From NCBI RefSeq assembly GCF_013149275.1, contig NZ_JABGNA010000010.1:160838-224837 (forward strand): 64,000 nucleotides of DNA, read 5' to 3'. The position numbers were made by a program, and so were the translations under genes. This DNA is from Mucilaginibacter sp. SG564 (lineage in GTDB: Bacteria > Bacteroidota > Bacteroidia > Sphingobacteriales > Sphingobacteriaceae). The notes under the pieces were generated by a model that ran no database searches, was not told the DNA's origin, and saw nothing but the letters and a program-made list of their open reading frames with translations. This document shows positions 26,984-34,427 of this stretch, piece by piece (within the stretch, counting starts at the first letter, position 1; every line of letters begins with the position of its first letter).

Positions 26984-27051
26984 TGCTGATTCCTGAAATT
27001 GGACCGCTCAACAAAACTGCTTTTTAATTTCCGGCCGATCTTTGTGTTATT

Positions 27052-28110
27052 ATGCTAAACACAATGGAAAATTCAGCAAAAGATACCTGGGTACTGGTAA
27101 CCGGTGGCACCGGCTTTGTAGGCGTACATGTGATCCTACAGCTCATGCAAAAAGGATATAAGGTCAAAACAACACTCCGATCCTTGAAACGGAAAGAGGA
27201 AGTGCTGGATATGCTCCGTCATGGCGGCATTGCTGATTTTAAAAACCTGCGATTTATTGAAGCAGACCTGATGAAAGATGACAATTGGAAAGAAGCGGTC
27301 AGGAATTGTACTTATGTGCTGCATATCGCGTCACCGATCTTTCTGGCCCTGCCTAAAGATGAGAATGAAATGATCCGCCCGGCGGTAGACGGTACATTGC
27401 GCGTACTGAAAGCAGCCAGGGATGCAGGCGTAAAGCGGGTGGTGATGACCTCCAATTTCGGCGCAGTAGGCTACAGTCATAAAGACCCTTACACCGCCAT
27501 TACCGAAAAAGAGTGGACCGACCCGAACGAAAAAGGCCTGTCGTCCTATAATAAGTCGAAAGTCATGGCGGAACGTGCGGCCTGGGATTTTATACAGCGG
27601 GAAGGCGGCAGCCTGGAACTGAGCGCGATCAACCCCGTTGGGATCTTCGGGCCGTCTTTAGGGCCGGATATTTCCAGCGGCTTCGAGCTGGTCAAAAACC
27701 TGCTGGACGGCACTATGATGGCGATCCCTAATCTCACGTTGAATATCATTGACGTCCGCGATGTGGCCGACCTGCATGTCCGCGCCATGACGAGCCCGGC
27801 AGCGAAGGGAGAGCGTTTCCTGGCTTTGGCGGGCGGAAAGATCTCCATGCCGGAGATCGCCGGATTGCTTCGGGAGAAAATGCCGGTGATATCCGCAAAG
27901 GTATCCACGAAAACCTTGCCTGACTGGGTGGTCCGTATCGTCGCTTTGTTCAGCCCGAAAGCTAAGGCCATCGCTTCAATGCTGAAGGCTAGCCGTAATG
28001 TGAGCAACGGGAAAGCCCGCAACGTATTGGGCTGGGAACCCATCGCTACCAATGAAGAGGCCATCTTGTTATCGGTGGAAAGTATGCTTAAATTCGGCAA
28101 TATCAGATGA
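27052..28110 (+). CDS. NAD(P)-dependent epimerase/dehydratase, extended SDR (dihydroflavonol-reductase-like)
   Basis: Cytoplasmic oxidoreductase of 352 residues. Rossmann motif VLVTGGTGFVGVHV at the N-terminus, the active-site YxxxK in YNKSKVMAERAAW, and INPVGIFGPSLGPD typical of the DFR/aldehyde-reductase branch of extended SDRs. Second in-frame ATG at 27064. It overlaps the following AraC gene by 4 bp (ATGA), suggesting a regulator-enzyme pair. Substrate unknown; small aldehydes or ketones are plausible. The codons look richer in G and C than those of the neighbouring intergenic and small genes. Confidence 0.9.
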   Translation: MLNTMENSAKDTWVLVTGGTGFVGVHVILQLMQKGYKVKTTLRSLKRKEEVLDMLRHGGIADFKNLRFIEADLMKDDNWKEAVRNCTYVLHIASPIFLALPKDENEMIRPAVDGTLRVLKAARDAGVKRVVMTSNFGAVGYSHKDPYTAITEKEWTDPNEKGLSSYNKSKVMAERAAWDFIQREGGSLELSAINPVGIFGPSLGPDISSGFELVKNLLDGTMMAIPNLTLNIIDVRDVADLHVRAMTSPAAKGERFLALAGGKISMPEIAGLLREKMPVISAKVSTKTLPDWVVRIVALFSPKAKAIASMLKASRNVSNGKARNVLGWEPIATNEEAILLSVESMLKFGNIR

Positions 28111-28916
28111 TGAGGGCCAGCGAGATCAAATCATGCTACATCGGGCCGGAGATTTCGCCCGAACAGTTCATTGCCGAGCATTTCTTTTTGTATATCGCTA
28201 AGGGAATCATTAATGGCTATGACGGGCACCGGTATTCCAGGCTGCTTGCGGGGGAGTACTGCCTGGTTCGCAAAAACCATCTGGCCCGTTATAACAAGGA
28301 ACGGGTGAACGGCGAGTTTGAAAAGGTGGTAATCATCCTGGATGAAGGCTTTCTGAAAAAGTTCCAGGAAAAACACCCGGTTAACCTGCCTGCAGCCAAA
28401 CCGGAGGCCGCATTTATCGCTTTACAATATGATGAGAGGATACCGGACTATATCGATTCGCTGCTGCCTTATTATGACCGTTCGGGGAAGATCGACGAGC
28501 AGGTCGCCGACGTCAAACGGGAGGAACTGCTACAACTATTGCTGCAGGCCCACCCTGAGCTGGCAGGCGTATTGTTTGACTTCGGCAAACCCGAAAAGAT
28601 AGACCTGGAAGCTTTTATGAACCGCAATTATAAATTCAATGCCAGCATTGAACGCTTCGCCTATCTGACCGGACGCAGCCGTTCGGCCTTTAAGCGCGAC
28701 TTCAAACAGCTCTTTAACGATACCCCCAGCCGCTGGCTGATCCATAAAAGGCTGAAAGAAGCCTATTTTCTCATCACTAAAAAGCAACAAAAGCCATCCG
28801 CTATATACCTTGACCTCGGCTTTGAGGATCTTTCCCATTTTTCCTATGCTTTCAAAAAGGCGTTCGGGCAGACCGCAAAGCAATTGCAGGGCAATATGGA
28901 TCAAACCTCCTGCTGA
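28107..28916 (+). CDS. AraC family transcriptional regulator
   Basis: A protein of 269 residues. The N-terminal domain (CYIGPEISPEQFIAEHFFLY, YDGHRYSRLLAGEYCLVRKN) is a cupin-like effector domain of the ExsA/DUF6597-like kind. The C-terminal domain contains the AraC helices NASIERFAYLTGRSRSAFKR and PSAIYLDLGFEDLSHFSYAF followed by KKAFGQTAKQL. Translation is coupled to the SDR gene by the 4-bp overlap, so regulation of that enzyme is the likely role. Inducer unknown. Confidence 0.9.
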   Translation: MMRASEIKSCYIGPEISPEQFIAEHFFLYIAKGIINGYDGHRYSRLLAGEYCLVRKNHLARYNKERVNGEFEKVVIILDEGFLKKFQEKHPVNLPAAKPEAAFIALQYDERIPDYIDSLLPYYDRSGKIDEQVADVKREELLQLLLQAHPELAGVLFDFGKPEKIDLEAFMNRNYKFNASIERFAYLTGRSRSAFKRDFKQLFNDTPSRWLIHKRLKEAYFLITKKQQKPSAIYLDLGFEDLSHFSYAFKKAFGQTAKQLQGNMDQTSC

Positions 28917-28978
28917 AAATCTGGCATTGAAACTGTAATTTTTTCAGCGCAATTCTGCAATTTTTACCGCATTCAGCG

Positions 28979-28995
28979 CTGGCATAATGCTTGTA
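28979..28995 (+). promoter_or_regulatory. Candidate sigma-54-like promoter before hsp20
   Basis: CTGGCATAATGCTTGTA has TGGCA and TTGT separated by 6 bp, the spacing of -24/-12 promoters (consensus TGGCAC-N5-TTGC), with T for C at the -12 position. It lies 50 bp before the ATG of the heat-shock gene. A second TGGCA-N6-CTGTA lies at 28922-28937. Tentative. Confidence 0.3.
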
Positions 28996-29028
28996 AAATG
29001 TCTGTTAAATCAATTCTTAAAAAATTTT

Positions 29029-29036
29029 AAAGGAGA
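29029..29036 (+). promoter_or_regulatory. Strong Shine-Dalgarno sequence before hsp20
   Basis: AAAGGAGA ends 8 bp before the ATG at 29045. Strong SD sites are rare in this phylum and none of the neighbouring genes has one, so this gene seems built for high translation. Confidence 0.6.
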
Positions 29037-29044
29037 ATTAGGCC

Positions 29045-29482
29045 ATGACACTTGTTAAATGGAACAACAAAACCGATAACGCGTTATTGCCAGGCTTTAA
29101 CGACGTTTTCGAATCAATTTTTAGCGACACTTTTTTTAACGACCGGATGGTGCCACGTGTCCCTGCGGCGAACATCAGCGAAACTCCGGACAATTACCAT
29201 ATCGAGCTGGCTGCACCGGGCCTGAAGAAGGGCGACTTCAAACTGAACCTGGAACGCAATATCCTGACCATTTCGGTGGAACAATCAGCTGATCACCAGG
29301 ATAACCAGAAGAACTAAAGCAAACGTGAATACAGCTACAGTTCATTCGTGCGTTGTTTCACGCTGCCTGAAAGCGCGGATGACAGCCGCATCGACGCGAC
29401 CTATACCGATGGGGTATTGCGCATCGACATCGCCAAACGCGAGGAAGCGAAAACCGTACGCAGGCAGATCGAGATCAAATAA
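29045..29482 (+). pseudogene. Hsp20/alpha-crystallin small heat-shock protein with one in-frame stop
   Basis: Holdase chaperone of 145 codons. The N-terminal part reads MTLVKWNNKTDNALLPGFND, then VPAANISETPDNYHIELAAP and KKGDFKLNLERNILTISVEQ, the first half of the alpha-crystallin domain. A TAA at 29315-29317 stops the frame after 90 residues. The same frame continues without a shift: REYSYSSFVRCFTLPESADD, ATYTDGVLRIDIAKREEAKT, and the C-terminal IEI anchor motif, ending at TAA 29480-29482. Only that codon disrupts an otherwise complete Hsp20. It may be a nonsense mutation or a sequence error; the truncated protein would lack the dimerising half. Confidence 0.85.
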
Positions 29483-29811
29483 GTGGAACGATAGTTTTTA
29501 GGGCTTTGCGAATCTTTAAGATCATAAGTGTCGATCAACACTTCCATCTGATTTGCAAAGTGTGCAACTGATCTTTATAACCAATCAAGTGAAGCAGCTC
29601 ATACTTGAGCCTACAGGCCACAAGACTCGACATTTTCTTGGAGGATTTACGTAGAATGGCGTTTTGAGGATTTGCTCGAAACGGCTGACCCAACTTGAAA
29701 AGTGATATCTAAACGATAATGAAAAAGAATGTCGGCTGATATAGGGTAATTCTTTTCTATCCGATATCGATAGGATTGAGTGGCAAACATTATGACTTTC
29801 ATAGCGATATA

Positions 29812-29845
29812 TAATCCGGAGCCGTTGATCAACGGCTCCGGATTA
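29812..29845. repeat. Perfect 34-bp palindrome (15-bp stem, GATC loop)
   Basis: The two 17-bp halves are exact reverse complements, centred on TTGATCAA. As RNA it would form a GC-rich 15-bp stem with a four-base loop. There is no T-run directly after it on either strand, so it is not a standard terminator. The surrounding stretch 29483-29971 holds no gene that I can support. Confidence 0.75.
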
Positions 29846-29971
29846 GAGTTCAGAGCGTTTTGTTTCACTTTGCCCATACTATATTTCTGAATCAGATATT
29901 TGAAATTTGATATTCATTAACACGATTCATCATTGGTCTAATGGACACGGAACAACATGGTCGGGCATGTC

Positions 29972-30224
29972 TCAATATCCAGCTTTATCCAGAATTTTTT
30001 GCAATGCCTTTTTACCACTTTCACTTTTGGGATTAATTTCCAGTAATTTTTGATACATTTTTATTGCTTCTTCCTTTTTTTCCGTCGGCTAAAAGCGCTT
30101 CAGCATAACTGTCATAAGCATTCCAACTGTTCGGAAACAGATCTACGTTGGATTTGAATGTTTCAACTGCTTGTTTATAGAAGTGCTGCTCTGGTAGATG
30201 ATAAGGATTGTTACAAATATCCAT
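29972..30224 (-). pseudogene. TPR-containing C-terminal gene fragment with frameshift
   Basis: Minus-strand fragment: YKQAVETFKSNVDLFPNSWN and AYDSYAEALLADGKK are a TPR repeat, and after a shift in an A run near 30082-30088 the other frame continues as EEAIKMYQKLLEINPKSESG and KKALQKILDKAGY, ending at TGA 29972-29974. Such TPR tails occur at the end of Bacteroidetes serine hydrolases and alpha/beta hydrolases. The catalytic part is absent, and the fragment begins abruptly at about 30215. Confidence 0.6.
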
Positions 30225-30523
30225 TTCGATATCTTAACACCGTTAAAGTACCCCTGTAGTTGGCTTTTATAGGTAATTAGTTTTCCCAAATCAGCGGTAA
30301 TCTTATCTCGCTGTACTTCGTAAAGTTTGTCAGGATTGTAATCCATATCAGGGCAATAACACTGGAAAACAACGCCAGATCTGGTAAAGCCTTCTATTCC
30401 TAAATCACCTTGCCAGGCAGGCATTTCCTGATAGTCGTCGCTTTCATATTTGTGCTTAAAGCATAGTTGGCAGAAATCTTCCCAGCTGTCGCCATTAAAA
30501 GTGCCGTAAATGGTTTTATACAT
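30143..30523 (-). pseudogene. Truncated nuclease-like gene joined to the TPR fragment
   Basis: From an ATG at 30523 the protein reads KTIYGTFNGDSWEDFCQLCF, then WQGDLGIEGFTRSGVVFQCY, LYEVQRDKITADLGKLITYK and GVKISKWIFVT. The GDLGIEG...VVFQCY pattern is like the (D/E)-x-(D/E/Q) core of PD-(D/E)xK nucleases such as Mrr, which is an inference. After WIFVT (about 30215) the frame runs out of register over the TPR fragment, so the 3' part of the gene has been lost at that point. Confidence 0.5.
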
Positions 30524-30782
30524 TATAGTGAAGAGGTTTATATTTAGTATTTGGAAAATTAGTATAATATTAAATACTATCCTAATAATCAGTAAATTTT
30601 CATTCATACCAACTTGATGTACGCAACCTCACCAAAAGCGCTATGTCTGATCATTCCGCAATGGGCTCACTATTATTGATACCAAATATCCGTTTATCAG
30701 TGTACTTCAATCGCCAATAAATCAAGCGCCATTAATTTTGTTCAATGCAAAAACTTCAAAATTGTGTGAGAAATGTGTGAGA

Positions 30783-30813
30783 ATAAAAAAACCCAACTCG
30801 CCAGAGTTGGGTT
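30783..30813 (-). terminator. Rho-independent terminator after tRNA-Asn
   Basis: A 10-bp stem (AACCCAACTC at 30790-30799, GAGTTGGGTT at 30804-30813) with a four-base loop is followed on the minus strand by a T run (A run 30784-30791 on the plus strand), 18 bp past the tRNA 3' end. Confidence 0.85.
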
Positions 30814-30831
30814 AAATCATTGATTTTAAGG

Positions 30832-30905
30832 CTCCTGAGGCTGGGCTCGAACCAGCGACCCTCTGATTAACAGTCAGATGCTCTAACCGGCTGAGCTACT
30901 CAGGA
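30832..30905 (-). tRNA. tRNA-Asn (anticodon GTT)
   Basis: 74 nt on the minus strand. Acceptor stem TCCTGAG/CTCAGGA with discriminator G, D-arm AGCTCAGCCGGTTAGAGC, anticodon arm TCTGACTGTTAATCAGA with GTT in the seven-base loop, and T-arm CTGGTTCGAGCCCAG. CCA is not encoded. Its 3' end faces the accessory stretch 25.6-30.6 kb. Confidence 0.95.
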
Positions 30906-30991
30906 GTATTTTCCGATTGGAGTGGTGCAAAAGTATGATTTCTGAGGTAATTTCACAATATTTGCGCAAAAAAAATTTAAAAATATTTTAC

Positions 30992-31906
30992 ATGAGCTTG
31001 TTAGTTATTGGTACTGTGGCATTTGACGCTATTGAAACCCCCTTCGGAAAGACAGATAAAATCGTCGGTGGGTCGGCAACCTTTGCCAGTTTAGGCGCAT
31101 CTTACTTTTACGACCGTATAAAAATTGTTGCCGTTGTTGGCGACGATTTCCCACAGACCGAGATCGAGGACCTTCAAAAACATAATGTAAACACCGAAGG
31201 CCTGCAGATAAAACAAGGCGAAAAATCCTTTTTCTGGAGCGGAAGATATCATAACGATATGAACAGCCGGGACACTTTGGCTACTGAGCTCAATGTTTTA
31301 GAAGCTTTTGATCCCATTATCCCCGATTCATACCAGGATTGCGAATACCTGATGCTGGGCAATTTATCACCACAGGTGCAGCAAACCGTTATAAAAAGGC
31401 TTACCAAACGTCCAAAATTGATTGTGATGGACACCATGAACTTTTGGATGGATATCGCTCTTGATGAATTATTGGCTACCATTAAGCTGGTAGATGTTAT
31501 TACTATCAATGATGCCGAAGCCCGTCAACTATCAGGTGAGTTTTCCCTGGTGAAAGCAGCCCGCAAAATATTAACCATGGGCCCCAAATATGTGATCATT
31601 AAAAAAGGCGAGCACGGCGCCCTGCTTTTCCATGAGGATAAAATATTCAGTGCCCCTGCATTGCCATTGGCAGAAGTATTTGACCCTACCGGAGCTGGCG
31701 ACACCTTCGCTGGCGGCTTTATTGGCTACCTGGCTAAAGTAGGTACAGTAAATTTCGATTATATGAAAAACGCTATCATATATGGATCGGCGCTGGCATC
31801 TTTCTGTGTTGAAAAATTCGGTTCAGAGCGGTTACGCAACCTTTCTCCCGAAGAAATTACTGCCCGTGTACAGGAATTTGTTGGCTTAGCCAAATTTGAA
31901 ATATAA
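30992..31906 (+). CDS. PfkB (ribokinase) family carbohydrate kinase
   Basis: Cytoplasmic sugar or nucleoside kinase of 304 residues. N-terminal LLVIGTVAFDAIETP with the family's first glycine region (KIVGGSATFASLGASYF) and the C-terminal signature EVFDPTGAGDTFAGGF, whose Asp is the catalytic base. I use the ATG at 30992; upstream codons in the same frame run back toward the tRNA and are not conserved-looking. Substrate not assignable from sequence. Monocistronic; the 3' side ends in a dispersed repeat. Confidence 0.92.
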   Translation: MSLLVIGTVAFDAIETPFGKTDKIVGGSATFASLGASYFYDRIKIVAVVGDDFPQTEIEDLQKHNVNTEGLQIKQGEKSFFWSGRYHNDMNSRDTLATELNVLEAFDPIIPDSYQDCEYLMLGNLSPQVQQTVIKRLTKRPKLIVMDTMNFWMDIALDELLATIKLVDVITINDAEARQLSGEFSLVKAARKILTMGPKYVIIKKGEHGALLFHEDKIFSAPALPLAEVFDPTGAGDTFAGGFIGYLAKVGTVNFDYMKNAIIYGSALASFCVEKFGSERLRNLSPEEITARVQEFVGLAKFEI

Positions 31907-31915
31907 AAAGCCTTT

Positions 31916-32008
31916 TTCAGATATGCAGATGTGCAAATGTTAAATAGTGTACTTAACGCTAAGCATTTGCTCATCTGAAATCTGCATATCCGCACATTTG
32001 CACATCAG
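31916..32008. repeat. Dispersed intergenic repeat, ATGTGCAAATG family
   Basis: Contains GATATGCAGATGTGCAAATG and its partial inverted copies (GCATATCCGCACATTTGCAC), so the RNA can fold on both strands. Related copies lie at 38159-38193 and 58373-58412. It separates two convergent genes. Confidence 0.65.
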
Positions 32009-32021
32009 GAAACCTCACCCT

Positions 32022-32270
32022 TTAGGTGATCGGAGGGCTTAACCTCCCTACCTTTTCAAATTTTTCAAATACACTTTCGGTATGCGGGGCATCGGGTAGT
32101 TCATCGGTCAGATCCTGCCCGGCCCAGTGTTCATAGTGTTTGCCATTTTTCCATAGCCGGCTTTCACTAACGTCATAAATCAGTCCTTTATAGGCTATCC
32201 ATATCTGGGGCTTATCCTGCCCGTTACGCAAGGCCAGTTGCGATTTGGTATACTCCGGAAGCGGGTTCAA
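32022..32270 (-). CDS. Cytochrome b5-like (MAPR-type) domain protein
   Basis: A protein of 82 residues with YTKSQLALRNGQDKPQIWIA, YDVSESRLWKNGKHYEHWAG and QDLTDELPDAPH, the cytochrome b5-like heme/steroid-binding fold in its minimal bacterial form. The HPGG loop of true cytochrome b5 is absent, as in the membrane-associated progesterone-receptor branch. The only available start is a TTG at 32270 that overlaps the TGA of the lycopene cyclase gene (TTGA), pointing to translational coupling. It closes the crtB operon, and may provide electrons or heme to a carotenoid step; that is inference. Confidence 0.8.
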   Translation of the reverse strand: MNPLPEYTKSQLALRNGQDKPQIWIAYKGLIYDVSESRLWKNGKHYEHWAGQDLTDELPDAPHTESVFEKFEKVGRLSPPIT

Positions 32271-32947
32271 GATAATTGATTTTTAGTCTTAAAATATTCA
32301 AAAAAACCGATGTTCATCAAAAGCAGGATGAGTAAATAAAAATGATCTTCGACCGGGATGGTACCTATTCGTTTACCCATATTCTCGCTGTTGTTATATA
32401 GCACTACCGGTATGGATGTCAATATACCATTTACAATATAAAAAGGAACAAGCGCCACCAGGTAAGCCAAATAAAACCGGTTAATCCATCTTACTTTAAA
32501 TATATATTGCAGCAGAGGCATCAACACCAACAGTACGCCAAAAGTTACGATAGTATACAAACGTCCATGATAGAAAATGAGCCCTAATACACTCAATATG
32601 ACGATCAAACCATTTACTATATGGATGAGCTTGTTATCCATTTCCCATTTGACATAATAATTTAAACAGGCATATATAAAAATACAGGCAAATGGTACGG
32701 TTATAAAAAACAGCATTTCCTCCAACGGCAATCCCCAGAGGGTTAGCCCTATAATATAATGTGAGTTAAAAGACCATACCCCTTTTACCGTAAAAAGCAC
32801 GTCCCAAAACAAAAAGAAAAGCGCGGTTATAGCCATTCCAGGCCAGATGAATTTCCAGCTTTTGTAAAAATGCACCTTCTTATCAAACGATAATACAACC
32901 GGAAAAAACACGGTCAATACATTGATCAATAAGTAGGTATATTTCAC
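32267..32947 (-). CDS. Lycopene cyclase, CrtYcd type
   Basis: Integral membrane enzyme of 226 residues that makes beta-rings from lycopene. It has about seven hydrophobic segments and two copies of the lycopene cyclase domain motif, PLEEMLFF in the first half and PVEDHFY in the second, so both halves (c and d of heterodimeric cyclases) are fused. The GTG start at 32947 overlaps the stop of the previous gene (GTGA). Its own stop overlaps the start of the b5-like gene. Membership in the carotenoid cluster supports the assignment. Confidence 0.92.
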   Translation of the reverse strand: MKYTYLLINVLTVFFPVVLSFDKKVHFYKSWKFIWPGMAITALFFLFWDVLFTVKGVWSFNSHYIIGLTLWGLPLEEMLFFITVPFACIFIYACLNYYVKWEMDNKLIHIVNGLIVILSVLGLIFYHGRLYTIVTFGVLLVLMPLLQYIFKVRWINRFYLAYLVALVPFYIVNGILTSIPVVLYNNSENMGKRIGTIPVEDHFYLLILLLMNIGFFEYFKTKNQLS

Positions 32948-33489
32948 TTTAAGGCGGCTAAGAGCTTGTTTAACTCGTCAATTTGAGCAGGGGTACATCG
33001 CCGGGAATTTACCAGAAACTTAATGATCTCTACAGTAAGTTCCCTATCAGCTGTACCATAGTTTTTTTTATCCAGCTGGGTTATGATCTCTTTACTATCA
33101 ATAGCTATATTTTTATTATAGCCCAAAAAACCGGGCACGCTATCTTCCACAGAAAAACGCATAAACCTGATCTCGATGTTATGCGGATCGGACTCTATAG
33201 CTTTTTCAAATGTTTTTTCGCAATTTTTGATGTACTTTATTTTGGAATACGGGTTCCAGGCATGTTTGGCCTTCAGCGCCTGCACACCGGCAATAAACCC
33301 ATCAATAATACCTGTACGGTTTTTTATACTGCTCAGGCTTTTATAAAGGGAATCGGTGGTTTTACTATCATTAATGGCCTCCCTTAATTGCCTGCGTATA
33401 TTTTTCAGATTAGGCTCATCGGCCTTTACGCTTTGTATCATCAACAAAAACGAAAACATTCCGGCTATAAAAAAAATACTTCTCCTCAT
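32944..33489 (-). CDS. Exported hypothetical protein of the carotenoid cluster
   Basis: A protein of 181 residues with a signal peptide (MRRSIFFIAGMFSFLLMIQS then VKA) and a helical, TPR-like body (FIAGVQALKAKHAWNPYSKI, CEKTFEKAIESDPHNIEIRF). Similar exported proteins occur between crtB and the cyclase in other Bacteroidetes, as far as I recall; no function is established. It begins 4 bp after crtB and overlaps the cyclase gene by 4 bp. Confidence 0.75.
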   Translation of the reverse strand: MRRSIFFIAGMFSFLLMIQSVKADEPNLKNIRRQLREAINDSKTTDSLYKSLSSIKNRTGIIDGFIAGVQALKAKHAWNPYSKIKYIKNCEKTFEKAIESDPHNIEIRFMRFSVEDSVPGFLGYNKNIAIDSKEIITQLDKKNYGTADRELTVEIIKFLVNSRRCTPAQIDELNKLLAALK

Positions 33490-33493
33490 TCTC

Positions 33494-34330
33494 TTAAATC
33501 ACATTCAATTTTTGTTGTAAAACAGCTTTAACGTACAAACCCATCTTCCGGATATCAGAAATACGTATTCTTTTTTGCAGGATAACATTTGCCGGCGTAT
33601 AACTTATTTTTTTAAACAGTTTCAGATAATAGGTATAAGCTATATAAACCCCTAAACGAGTACCTGCGGGCAATTGTTTTACCCCCTCAAGGGCATTTTC
33701 AAAGTCGATTTTAATCTCGGCTTCGATGCGGCCCTTATCCTGCTCGGTAAAATTGTTAAAATCGATGCCGGGGAAATAGGTACGGCCACGCTCCTTGTAA
33801 TCGGCCTGTATATCGCGCAAAAAATTTACCTTTTGAAAAGCAGCGCCCAGGCTGCGGGCTTGGGATAACAGCGATTGATATTGTGCCTTGTTGTTATCCG
33901 TAAAAACACGCAGGCACATGAGCCCTACCGTTTCGGCCGAACCATAAATATAAGTTTCATAGCAGGCCGGATCATAGGCTTTTTTATCCAGATCCATTTC
34001 CATGGAGTGTAAAAAAGCGTCAATAAGTTCGGTTTCGATGCCGTACCTGTTAACCACCTGCTGAAATGAATGTATAACCGGATTTAAACTGATCTTTTCA
34101 TCTATAGCTTTAAACGTTTCCTTCTTGAAATTGCTGAGCAGCGTTAGTTTATCATGCTCATGAAAGGTATCCACTATTTCATCAGCATACCTTACAAAAC
34201 CATAGATAGCATAAATGGGGTACCGAAATTTTTGATCAAATGCTTTTATCCCCAAGCTGAATGATGTGCTATACTTATTGGTTATCAATTTACTGCATTC
34301 AAAACTGGTCTCGTCGTACAGATTCATCAT
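33494..34330 (-). CDS. crtB: Phytoene synthase
   Basis: Condenses two geranylgeranyl diphosphates to phytoene. 278 residues, with both aspartate-rich motifs of squalene/phytoene synthases: YADEIVDTFHEHD (first, DxxxD) and NFLRDIQADYKERGRTYFP (second). Also STSFSLGIKAF at the N-terminus. ATG at 34330 with a second ATG directly after. First gene of the minus-strand crt operon, divergent from crtI with 97 bp between the starts. Confidence 0.95.
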   Translation of the reverse strand: MMNLYDETSFECSKLITNKYSTSFSLGIKAFDQKFRYPIYAIYGFVRYADEIVDTFHEHDKLTLLSNFKKETFKAIDEKISLNPVIHSFQQVVNRYGIETELIDAFLHSMEMDLDKKAYDPACYETYIYGSAETVGLMCLRVFTDNNKAQYQSLLSQARSLGAAFQKVNFLRDIQADYKERGRTYFPGIDFNNFTEQDKGRIEAEIKIDFENALEGVKQLPAGTRLGVYIAYTYYLKLFKKISYTPANVILQKRIRISDIRKMGLYVKAVLQQKLNVI

Positions 34331-34350
34331 TTACACTTGGGGCTGATTCC

Positions 34351-34358
34351 CAAAAGTA
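34351..34358 (-). promoter_or_regulatory. -7 box TACTTTTG before crtB
   Basis: TACTTTTG on the minus strand matches TAnnTTTG and ends 20 bp before the crtB start. No clear -33 element. Confidence 0.35.
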
Positions 34359-34427
34359 CAAATTCAAACCGTTATTGTTTTTTTATGACCACAAAACATT
34401 TTGTTTAACTTGGGCTTCCATAGCTAT

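Noticed and set aside
29647..29877. Open frame of 76 codons spanning the 34-bp palindrome
   Set aside because: The frame includes both arms of the palindrome and resembles no protein; the sequence looks non-coding.
30832..30905. tRNA-Asn as the attachment site of a genomic island covering 17.2-30.8 kb
   Set aside because: The tRNA 3' end faces the accessory stretch, but I found no direct copy of its 3' end on the left side and no integrase gene, so an integrated element is not supported.
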